Assembly: GCA_030150305.1 (NCBI GenBank)
Contig: JASLGD010000438.1
Coordinates: 1 to 13,230 of the forward strand
DNA from: Caldimonas sp.
GTDB taxonomy: Bacteria; Pseudomonadota; Gammaproteobacteria; Burkholderiales; Burkholderiaceae_C
Direction of reading: 5' to 3'
Length of the DNA stretch: 13,230 bases
Made by a program: the position numbers and the translations under genes. Shown here in pieces: positions 5,944 through 13,230 of this stretch. Numbering within the stretch: position 1 is the first letter of the stretch; every line of letters starts with the position of its first letter. The notes below the pieces were generated by a model. The model was not told the DNA's origin and ran no database searches. It was given only the letters and a program-made list of their open reading frames with translations.

Positions 5944-7734
5944 ATGCCGTCCTACGTTCCGCCGCTGCGCGACATGCGCTTCGTCCTGCACGAGGTGTTC
6001 GACGTCGTCAACACGCTGCAAGCGCTGCCGGCGCACGCCGACGTCGACGCCGAGACGATCGACGCCGTCCTCGAGGAAGCCGGCAAGTTCGCGAGCGAGG
6101 TGCTGGCGCCGCTCAACGCCGTCGGCGACGCCGAGGGCTGCAAGCTCGACCCGACGACGCACGAAGTGAAGACGGCGACGGGGTTCAAGGAGGCGTACGC
6201 CACATACGTCGAAGGTGGCTGGCCGGCGCTCAGCTGCGACGCGGCGTTCGGCGGCCAGGGCCTGCCGCACGTCGTCAACCAGTGCCTGTTCGAGATGATG
6301 AACTCGGCCAACCAGGCGTGGACGATGTATCCGGGGCTCTCGCACGGCGCCTACGAGTGCCTGCACACGCACGGCTCCGACGAGCAGAAGCGGCTGTATC
6401 TCGCAAAGCTCACGAGCGGCGAGTGGACCGGAACGATGTGCCTGACCGAGCCGCAGTGCGGCACCGACCTCGGCATGCTGCGCACCAAGGCCGAGCCGCA
6501 GGCCGACGGCACCTACCGCCTCACCGGCAACAAGATCTTCATCTCGGCGGGCGAGCACGACATGGCCGAGAACATCATCCACCTCGTTCTCGCGCGTCTG
6601 CCCGACGCGCCGAGCGGCTCGAAGGGGATCTCGCTCTTCGTCGTCCCGAAGTGGAAGGTGAAGGGCGACGGTTCGCTCGGCGAGCGCAACGCGATCTGGT
6701 GCGGCGGCCTCGAGCACAAGATGGGCATCCACGGCAACGCGACCGCGCAGATCGTCCTCGACGGCGCCGAAGGCACGCTCGTCGGCGAGCCCAACAAGGG
6801 CCTGCCGGCGATGTTCGTGATGATGAATGCGGCGCGGCTCGGCGTCGGCATGCAGTCGCTCGGCCTCACCGAGGTCGCCTACCAGAACGCCGCCGCGTAC
6901 GCGAAGGAGCGGCTGCAGATGCGCTCGCTCACCGGTCCGAAGGCGCCCGACAAGCCGGCCGATCCGATCATCGTCCACCCCGACGTGCGCAGGATGCTGC
7001 TGACGGCGCGCGCCTTCGCCGAGGGCGGCCGCGCGCTCGCGATGTTCACGACGTTGCTCCTCGACCGCGAGCTCGCGAGCGCCGACGACGCCGAGAAGGC
7101 CGAGTGCGCGGACCACGTCGCGCTGCTGACGCCGATCGTCAAGGCGTTCTTCACCGACAACGCCTGGATCGCGACGTCGCAGTGCCTGCAGGTGTTCGGC
7201 GGCCACGGCTACATCCGCGAGTCGGGGATGGAGCAGTTCGTCCGCGACGCCCGCATCAACATGATCTACGAGGGCACGAACACGATCCAGTCGCTCGACC
7301 TGCTCGGCCGCAAGGTCCTCGGCGACAACGGCGCGAAGCTGAAGAAGTTCGGCAAGCTGATCGCCGAGTTCGTCGAGGAGGAGGGCGTCAGCGAGGAGAT
7401 GCAGGAGTTCGTCAACCCGCTCGCCGACCTCGGCGAGAAGGTGACCAAGCTGACGACCGAGATCGGCATGAAGGCGTTCAAGAATCCGGACGAGGTCGGG
7501 GCCGCTGCCGTCGACTATCTGCGCGTCTGCGGCCACCTCGTGTTCGCGTACGTGTGGGCGCGGATGGCCAAGGTCGCGCTCGCGAAGCAGTCTTCGGGCG
7601 ACCCGTTCTACGCCGCCAAGCTGCAGACTGCGCGTTTCTACTTCGCCAAGCTGCTGCCCGAGACGGCGGCGCTGATCCGCTCTGCGCGCGCCGGCGCCGC
7701 GCCGATGATGGACTTCGATGCCGCGCTGTTCTGA
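5944..7734 (+). CDS. Acyl-CoA dehydrogenase, long DmdC/FadE-like type
   Basis: A 596-residue FAD-dependent acyl-CoA dehydrogenase catalysing the first step of beta-oxidation, forming trans-2-enoyl-CoA and passing electrons to ETF. Order of parts: a short N-terminal extension typical of the long type (PSYVPPLRDMRFVLHEVF), N-terminal helical domain to about 157, middle beta domain beginning TMCLTEPQCGTDLG (about 161 onwards), C-terminal helical domain with GGHGYIRESGMEQFVRDARI and the catalytic base E443 in MIYEGTNTIQ, and an extra C-terminal domain from about 468 to the end. At 596 residues it is much longer than classic 380-residue enzymes and matches the 3-methylmercaptopropionyl-CoA dehydrogenase (DmdC)/FadE-like group. 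In the present context a fatty acyl-CoA substrate is more likely than a sulfur compound. The Shine-Dalgarno GGAG lies five bases before the ATG. The stop is 13 bp from the next gene. Confidence 0.93.
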   Translation: MPSYVPPLRDMRFVLHEVFDVVNTLQALPAHADVDAETIDAVLEEAGKFASEVLAPLNAVGDAEGCKLDPTTHEVKTATGFKEAYATYVEGGWPALSCDAAFGGQGLPHVVNQCLFEMMNSANQAWTMYPGLSHGAYECLHTHGSDEQKRLYLAKLTSGEWTGTMCLTEPQCGTDLGMLRTKAEPQADGTYRLTGNKIFISAGEHDMAENIIHLVLARLPDAPSGSKGISLFVVPKWKVKGDGSLGERNAIWCGGLEHKMGIHGNATAQIVLDGAEGTLVGEPNKGLPAMFVMMNAARLGVGMQSLGLTEVAYQNAAAYAKERLQMRSLTGPKAPDKPADPIIVHPDVRRMLLTARAFAEGGRALAMFTTLLLDRELASADDAEKAECADHVALLTPIVKAFFTDNAWIATSQCLQVFGGHGYIRESGMEQFVRDARINMIYEGTNTIQSLDLLGRKVLGDNGAKLKKFGKLIAEFVEEEGVSEEMQEFVNPLADLGEKVTKLTTEIGMKAFKNPDEVGAAAVDYLRVCGHLVFAYVWARMAKVALAKQSSGDPFYAAKLQTARFYFAKLLPETAALIRSARAGAAPMMDFDAALF

Positions 7735-7747
7735 ACGGAGCCCAGCC

Positions 7748-8194
7748 ATGACCCTTGCCCTCCCGCGCGCGCTCGCCATCGCGTGCCTGTCCGCCGCGGC
7801 CTCGGTGGCCTGGGCGCAGTCGACGCCGGCCGGCGTCTGGAAGACGATCGACGACGCGACCGCGAAGGAGAAGTCGCTCGTGCGCATCGTCGAGGCCGGC
7901 GGCGTCTACACCGGCAAGGTCGAGAAGATCCTCGACCCCGACTCGCCCAAGGACGCGACGTGCAAGGAGTGCAAGGACGACCGCAAGGACAAGCCGGTCG
8001 TCGGCATGACGATCATCCGCAACGTCAAGGCGAGCGACGACAAGACCGTGTTCGAGGGCGGCGACATCCTCGATCCGAACAACGGCAAGGTCTACCGCGT
8101 CCGGCTGCGCCCGTTCGACGACGGCAAGAAGCTCGAGGTGCGCGGCTATCTCGGGCCGTTCTATCGCAACCAGACCTGGCTGCGCGTCGAGTAG
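7748..8194 (+). CDS. DUF2147 family exported protein
   Basis: A 148-residue protein with a clear signal peptide: basic start, hydrophobic core ALAIACLSAAASVAWA, predicted cleavage after AWA before QS (about residue 23), so a mature protein of about 125 residues in the periplasm. The mature part matches the DUF2147 pattern: GVWKTIDD near its start, VRIVEAGGVYTGKVEKIL, a CKEC pair, GMTIIRNVK, GGDILDPNNGKVYRVRLRP, LEVRGYLGPFYRNQTWLRVE at the end. This domain is a small beta-barrel-like fold of unknown function. The two cysteines spaced CxxC could form a disulfide or bind metal. GGAG at 7737-7740 precedes the ATG by seven bases. It sits between the acyl-CoA dehydrogenase (13 bp) and the FadN-like gene (16 bp), so it is almost certainly cotranscribed with beta-oxidation genes although it acts outside the cytoplasm. 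Confidence 0.9.
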   Translation: MTLALPRALAIACLSAAASVAWAQSTPAGVWKTIDDATAKEKSLVRIVEAGGVYTGKVEKILDPDSPKDATCKECKDDRKDKPVVGMTIIRNVKASDDKTVFEGGDILDPNNGKVYRVRLRPFDDGKKLEVRGYLGPFYRNQTWLRVE

Positions 8195-8210
8195 CAGCCC
8201 GGGAGAACGC

Positions 8211-10619
8211 ATGAACCGCTTTCAAGTCAAGAAGGTCGCCGTCCTCGGCGCCGGCGTCATGGGCGCGCAGATCGCCGCGCATCTCGTCAACGTTCGCGTG
8301 CCGGTCGTCCTGTTCGATCTGCCGGCCAGGGACGGGCCGAAGAACGGCATCGTCCTCAAGGCGATCGAGAACCTGAAGAAGCTCAAGCCCGCGCCGCTCG
8401 GCGTCCCCGAGGACGCTGTCTTCATCGAGCCCGCGAACTACGAGGAGCATCTCGACCGGCTGCGCGAGTGCGACCTCGTCGTCGAGGCGATCGCCGAGCG
8501 CATGGACTGGAAGCTCGATCTCTACCGCAAGGTCGCGCCGGCGATCGCGCCGCACGCGATCGTCGCGAGCAACACGTCGGGGCTCAGCATCACCAGGCTC
8601 TCCGAGGTGCTGCCCGAGGAGATCAGGCCGCGCTTTTGCGGCATCCACTTCTTCAACCCGCCGCGCTACATGGCGCTGGTCGAGCTGATCGCGACGCCGA
8701 CGACCGAGCCGCGGATCCTCGACGACCTCGAGGCGTTCGTCACCAGCGCGCTCGGCAAGTCGGTCATCCGCGCCAAGGACACGCCGAACTTCGTCGCCAA
8801 CCGCGTCGGCATCGCCGGCATGCTCGCGACGATGAAGGAGGCCGGGACGTACGGCCTGACGTACGACGTCGTCGACGACCTCACCGGCAAGAAGCTCGGC
8901 CGCGCGAGCTCGGGGACGTTTCGCACCGCCGACGTCGTCGGCCTCGACACGATGGCGCACGTCGTCAAGACGCTGCAGGACAACCTCGGGCCGGAGCAGG
9001 GCAACGACCCGTTCTTCGCGAGCTTCGCGACGCCGGCGGTGCTGAAGAAGCTGCTCGACGCCGGCAGCCTCGGCCAGAAGTCGGGCGCCGGCTTCTACAA
9101 GAAGGTCGGCAAGGACATCCTGCGCTACGACGGCGCGACCGGCGAGTACGTCGCCGGCGGCGGCAAGGCCGACGAGATCGTCGCGCGGATGCTGAAGAAG
9201 CCGCCGGCCGAGCGGCTCAAGCTCCTGCACGACTCGAAGAACCCGCAGGCGCAGTTCCTGTGGGCGATCCTGCGCGACTCGTTCCACTACGCAGCGGTGC
9301 ATCTCGCCGACGTCGCAGAGACGGCGCGCGACATCGACTTCGCGATGCGCTGGGGCTTCGGCGCCAGCCAGGGCCCGTTCGAGCTCTGGCAGGAGGCCGG
9401 CTGGAAGCAGGTCGCCGAGTGGGTGCAGCAGGACGTCGACGGCGGCAAGGCGCTCTCGACCGCGCCGCTGCCCAGGTGGGTCTTCGAAGGCCCGGTCGCC
9501 GACAACGGCGGCGTGCACAGCGCGCAAGGCTCGTGGAGCGCAGCCGAGGGCAGGTTCGTGCCGCCGCGCGATCTGCCGGTCTACCTGCGCCAGCCGTTCC
9601 GCGACAGCGTGTTCGGCTCGGACGCGCCTGCGCCGCTGAAGTCGGGGACCGAGGTCTACAAGAACGACGAGATCCGCGTCTGGACGCTCGACGGCGAAGT
9701 GCTGATCGCGAGCATCACCGCCAAGCTCCATCTCATCTCGCCGGCGGTGCTCGAAGGCCTGCTGATGGCGGTCGACATCGCCGAGCGCGAATACAAGGGC
9801 CTCGTCCTCTGGTCGCCCGACGACGTCTTCTCCGCGGGCGCCAATCTCGAGGCGCTGATGCCGATCTTCATGAAGAGCGGCGGCAAGGGGATCGTGCCCG
9901 AGGTCAAGAAGATGCAGGACGCGATGCTGCGCATCCGCTACGCCGCGGTCCCGGTCGTCGCCGCGCTGCGCGGCATCGCGCTCGGCGGCGGCTGCGAGAT
10001 CGCGATCCACTGCGCGCGCCGCGTCGCCGCGATGGAGAGCTACATGGGCTTCGTCGAGGTCGGCGTCGGTCTCATTCCCGGCGGCGGCGGGCTCGCCTAC
10101 GTCGCGCGTCGCGCCGCCGAGATGGCGTCGGCGGGCGGCGCCAACGTCGACCTGCTGAAGTTCCTCGGCGAGGGCTTCACGAGCGCGGCGCAGGCCAAGG
10201 TCGGAACGAGCGCGCTCGAGAACCGGAAGCTCGGCTACCTGCTCGACGGCGACGTCGTCGTCCCGCACAAGGACGAGCTGCTCCACGTTGCGATCGCGCA
10301 GGCGAAGGCGATGCACGAGAGCGGCTTCAGGCCGCCGCTGAAGGCGGCGTTCCCGGCGGCGGGTCGCAACGCGATCGCGACGATCGAGGTGCAGCTCGTC
10401 AACCTGCGCGACGGCGGCTTCATCACCGCGCACGACTACTTCATCGCGTCGAAGATCGCCGAGGTCGTGTGCGGCGGCGACGTCGACGCCGGCTCGCTCG
10501 TCACCGAGGAGTACCTGATGGCGATGGAGCGCGAGCGTTTCTGCGCGCTGCTCGACCACCCGAAGACGCAGGGACGGATCATGGGCATGCTGCAGACCGG
10601 CAAGCCCGTGCGCAACTGA
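8211..10619 (+). CDS. fadN: 3-hydroxyacyl-CoA dehydrogenase / enoyl-CoA hydratase fusion (FadN type)
   Basis: An 802-residue bifunctional beta-oxidation enzyme with the dehydrogenase first and the hydratase last, the reverse of E. coli FadB and as in Bacillus FadN. The NAD-binding motif is GAGVMG at 13-18. The dehydrogenase catalytic pair is H146 and E158 in GIHFFNPPRYMALVELI. Two C-terminal dehydrogenase segments follow (about 193-430, including SGAGFYKKVGK). The crotonase domain begins around 480; its oxyanion-hole strand is SAGANLEAL, and both catalytic glutamates are present, E596 in GGGCE and E616 in FVEVGVGLIPGGG. It would hydrate trans-2-enoyl-CoA and oxidise the 3-hydroxyacyl-CoA with NAD+. 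GGGAG lies five bases before the ATG. The thiolase begins 11 bp after the stop, fitting a FadN-FadA pair that may form a complex. The symbol is by architecture, not by proven orthology. Confidence 0.92.
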   Translation: MNRFQVKKVAVLGAGVMGAQIAAHLVNVRVPVVLFDLPARDGPKNGIVLKAIENLKKLKPAPLGVPEDAVFIEPANYEEHLDRLRECDLVVEAIAERMDWKLDLYRKVAPAIAPHAIVASNTSGLSITRLSEVLPEEIRPRFCGIHFFNPPRYMALVELIATPTTEPRILDDLEAFVTSALGKSVIRAKDTPNFVANRVGIAGMLATMKEAGTYGLTYDVVDDLTGKKLGRASSGTFRTADVVGLDTMAHVVKTLQDNLGPEQGNDPFFASFATPAVLKKLLDAGSLGQKSGAGFYKKVGKDILRYDGATGEYVAGGGKADEIVARMLKKPPAERLKLLHDSKNPQAQFLWAILRDSFHYAAVHLADVAETARDIDFAMRWGFGASQGPFELWQEAGWKQVAEWVQQDVDGGKALSTAPLPRWVFEGPVADNGGVHSAQGSWSAAEGRFVPPRDLPVYLRQPFRDSVFGSDAPAPLKSGTEVYKNDEIRVWTLDGEVLIASITAKLHLISPAVLEGLLMAVDIAEREYKGLVLWSPDDVFSAGANLEALMPIFMKSGGKGIVPEVKKMQDAMLRIRYAAVPVVAALRGIALGGGCEIAIHCARRVAAMESYMGFVEVGVGLIPGGGGLAYVARRAAEMASAGGANVDLLKFLGEGFTSAAQAKVGTSALENRKLGYLLDGDVVVPHKDELLHVAIAQAKAMHESGFRPPLKAAFPAAGRNAIATIEVQLVNLRDGGFITAHDYFIASKIAEVVCGGDVDAGSLVTEEYLMAMERERFCALLDHPKTQGRIMGMLQTGKPVRN

Positions 10620-10630
10620 GGAGCGCGAGC

Positions 10631-11863
<1,233 letters not shown>

Positions 11864-11899
11864 GCGCATCGCGGCGCGACCACCAAGAGGAGATCGGCA

Positions 11900-12661
11900 A
11901 TGGCCATCAAGACGGCAGTGATCGACGGCGTCGCGACGATCGAGATCGCGCGCCCGGAGAAGAAGAACGCGCTCACCGGCGCGATGTACCTGGCGCTCGC
12001 GCAGGCGTTCGACGCCGCGCGCGAGGACGACGCCGTGCGCGCCGTCCTGCTCACCGGGCAGCCGGGGATCTTCACCTCGGGCAACGACATCGAGGACTTC
12101 GTCCAGCGGCCGGCGAACCTCCAGGAGGCACCGTCGTTCGCGTTCATGAAGGCGCTGATGGCGTGCGACAAGCCGGTGATCGCGGCGGTCACCGGCGCCG
12201 CGATCGGCATCGGCACGACGCTGCTGCTGCACTGCGACTTCGTCTACGTCTCCGACGAGGCGCGGCTCGCGCTGCCGTTCGTGACGCTCGGGCTCGTGCC
12301 CGAGTTCGCGTCGAGCCTGATCGTGCCGCAGCTGATGGGAAACGTCCGCGCGGCCGAGAAGCTCCTCCTTGGCGACCCGTTCAGCGGCGCCGATGCCGTC
12401 GAATGCGGCATCGCCAACGCGGTGCTGCCCGCGGGCGAGGTCGTCAGGCACGCGCGCCGCGTCGCCGAGCGCTTCAACGCGCTGCCGCCGGGCGCCGTGC
12501 GCGCGACCAAGCGGCTGCTGCGGCGTCATCGCGCCGAGACGCTGCTCGAGACGATCGCCGTCGAAGGCGAGGTCTTCGGCGCCCGCCTGCAGAGCCCGGA
12601 AGCGAAGGAAGCGTTCAGTGCCTTCTTCGAGAAGCGCAAGCCCGACTTCTCCCGCTTCTGA
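11900..12661 (+). CDS. Crotonase-fold protein, probable delta3,delta2-enoyl-CoA isomerase (ECI2-like)
   Basis: A 253-residue crotonase-fold protein that a routine search would call enoyl-CoA hydratase. The oxyanion-hole strands are FTSGNDIEDF and GAAIGIGTTLLLHCDF. The two hydratase glutamates are missing: the usual GGGCE position is T107 (GIGTT), and the usual PEV glutamate is F127 (LPFVTLG). Instead E135 in LGLVPEFASS stands where ECI2/yeast Eci1-type isomerases place their single catalytic glutamate. The SGND motif and the PF..LG..PE..SS spacing also resemble human ECI2. I therefore favour isomerisation of 3-enoyl-CoA to trans-2-enoyl-CoA, needed to degrade unsaturated fatty acids. AGGAG at 11888-11892 precedes the ATG by seven bases. 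It follows the thiolase by 36 bp and overlaps the start of the next gene. The crotonase fold is certain; the isomerase activity is inferred. Confidence 0.85.
   Translation: MAIKTAVIDGVATIEIARPEKKNALTGAMYLALAQAFDAAREDDAVRAVLLTGQPGIFTSGNDIEDFVQRPANLQEAPSFAFMKALMACDKPVIAAVTGAAIGIGTTLLLHCDFVYVSDEARLALPFVTLGLVPEFASSLIVPQLMGNVRAAEKLLLGDPFSGADAVECGIANAVLPAGEVVRHARRVAERFNALPPGAVRATKRLLRRHRAETLLETIAVEGEVFGARLQSPEAKEAFSAFFEKRKPDFSRF
12605..12611 (+). promoter_or_regulatory. Shine-Dalgarno AAGGAAG for the overlapping SGNH gene
   Basis: AAGGAAG lies six bases before a GTG at 12618, inside the 3' end of the isomerase gene. This is the best ribosome-binding site for the downstream hydrolase frame and decides its start in preference to the ATG at 12801, which would remove the N-terminal hydrophobic segment. 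It implies translational coupling to the isomerase. Confidence 0.5.
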
Positions 12662-13230
12662 GCGCGACGCGCGCGTCGCGCATCCGGCGACTGCGCTCGC
12701 GGTCAAGCTCGCGCTCGCGCCGCTCCTCGTCGCGCAGGCGATCGCGACGCGGCGCCGGGCGCTCGTCCTGCCCGAAGCCGACGGCGAGCGCGAAGGCGTC
12801 ATGGGCGAAGGCACGGGCGCGCCGCTGCGGCTCCTCGTCGCCGGCGACTCGTCGGCGGCGGGCGTCGGTGTCGCGCGCCAGGACGACGCGGTGATCGGCC
12901 ACCTCGTCCGCGCGCTGCACCGCGCGATCGGACGTCCCGTCGCGTGGGCGCTGCGCGCGCGCACCGGGCTGACGACGCGGGGCGTCCACGCGCTGCTGCG
13001 CGAATCGCCGCCGGTCGAAGCGGAGATCGCCGTCGTCATCAGCGGCGTCAACGACGTCATCGATCAGGTGCCGACCGCGCGCGCCGTGCGCGAACGCGCT
13101 GCGCTCGCCGACTGGCTGCTCGGCGACGTCGGCGCGCACCACGTCGTGTTCGCGCCGCTGCCGCCGATCGACCGCTTTCCGCTCCTGCCCGAGCCGCTGC
13201 GCCGCGTGCTGGGCGGCGACGCGCGCCGGC
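12618..13230 (+). CDS. SGNH/GDSL hydrolase family protein (partial, runs off the right edge)
   Basis: An open frame of 204 codons with no stop before the window ends. From the GTG at 12618 the product starts with about 21 polar residues, then a hydrophobic stretch ALAVKLALAPLLVAQAIA (about 27-44) that could be a signal anchor. Block I of the SGNH superfamily is LLVAGDSSAAGVG with the nucleophile S78. Later comes VVISGVNDVI, with the GxND block III asparagine. The block V D-x-x-H would lie beyond the edge. The frame reads continuously with normal codon use. The GTG has a strong Shine-Dalgarno and overlaps the isomerase gene by 44 bp. The family includes esterases, lysophospholipases and thioesterases; the substrate here is unknown. 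Its place at the end of the fatty-acid operon suggests lipid ester hydrolysis, but this is inference, and it may instead be an unrelated downstream gene. Confidence 0.75.
   Translation, partial: MPSSRSASPTSPASERDARVAHPATALAVKLALAPLLVAQAIATRRRALVLPEADGEREGVMGEGTGAPLRLLVAGDSSAAGVGVARQDDAVIGHLVRALHRAIGRPVAWALRARTGLTTRGVHALLRESPPVEAEIAVVISGVNDVIDQVPTARAVRERAALADWLLGDVGAHHVVFAPLPPIDRFPLLPEPLRRVLGGDARR

Noticed and set aside
4020..7751. 1243-codon open frame on the plus strand
   Set aside because: It runs antisense to the reductase and then in another frame through the TetR and dehydrogenase genes; Arg-rich low-complexity translation only.
5206..7887. 893-codon open frame on the minus strand opposite the acyl-CoA dehydrogenase
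   Set aside because: It is antisense to a gene with full family motifs; its translation is Arg/Ala/Asp-rich low-complexity sequence typical of shadow frames in very GC-rich DNA.
8025..10559. 844-codon open frame on the minus strand opposite the FadN-like gene
   Set aside because: Same reason: antisense shadow of a gene with intact catalytic residues, no recognisable domain in the translation.
12801..12803. ATG as start of the SGNH hydrolase
   Set aside because: It would delete the hydrophobic N-terminal segment and has no Shine-Dalgarno as good as that before GTG 12618.

Overview
The window is a stretch of ordinary, very GC-rich (about 70% by eye) bacterial chromosome with tightly packed genes. 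The set of protein families suggests a betaproteobacterium (Burkholderiales or Rhodocyclales type). These families are a stand-alone HNH protein beginning with an MEVLQLD-type N-terminus, a SlyB/Pcp-like lipoprotein, DUF2147, and a TetR / acyl-CoA dehydrogenase / FadN / FadA cluster. That placement is inferred from gene families, not from a marker gene. I see no tRNA, rRNA, CRISPR array, insertion sequence, phage gene or compositional island.

Left part (1-5105). Three plus-strand genes come first: a small protein of unknown function with an Ala/Gly-rich tail, a SAM-dependent methyltransferase with a methyltransferase regulatory domain (related to rickettsial protein lysine methyltransferases), and an N-formylglutamate amidohydrolase family hydrolase. 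Three minus-strand genes follow: a glycine-zipper outer-membrane lipoprotein whose 3' end overlaps the amidohydrolase tail-to-tail, a stand-alone HNH nuclease-fold protein, and a ketopantoate reductase family protein. These six look like housekeeping or accessory genes with no obvious common pathway.

Right part (5221-12661). This is a fatty-acid beta-oxidation operon. A TetR-family regulator is followed at gaps of only 11-36 bp by a long (DmdC/FadE-like) acyl-CoA dehydrogenase, a secreted DUF2147 protein, a FadN-type 3-hydroxyacyl-CoA dehydrogenase/enoyl-CoA hydratase fusion, a thiolase, and a small crotonase-fold protein. The crotonase-fold protein lacks both hydratase glutamates but has the catalytic glutamate of ECI2-type delta3,delta2-enoyl-CoA isomerases. 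Together the genes cover every step of the cycle plus the isomerisation needed for unsaturated chains. The 115-bp divergent gap between the reductase and the TetR gene holds an imperfect dyad that is a good candidate operator. A GDSL/SGNH hydrolase gene starts inside the isomerase gene (GTG start with a strong Shine-Dalgarno) and runs off the right edge.

Nothing here looks like an undescribed defence or mobile system. The points most worth a second look are the isomerase-type active site, the periplasmic DUF2147 protein inside a cytoplasmic catabolic operon, the operator candidate, and the overlapping, truncated SGNH gene.
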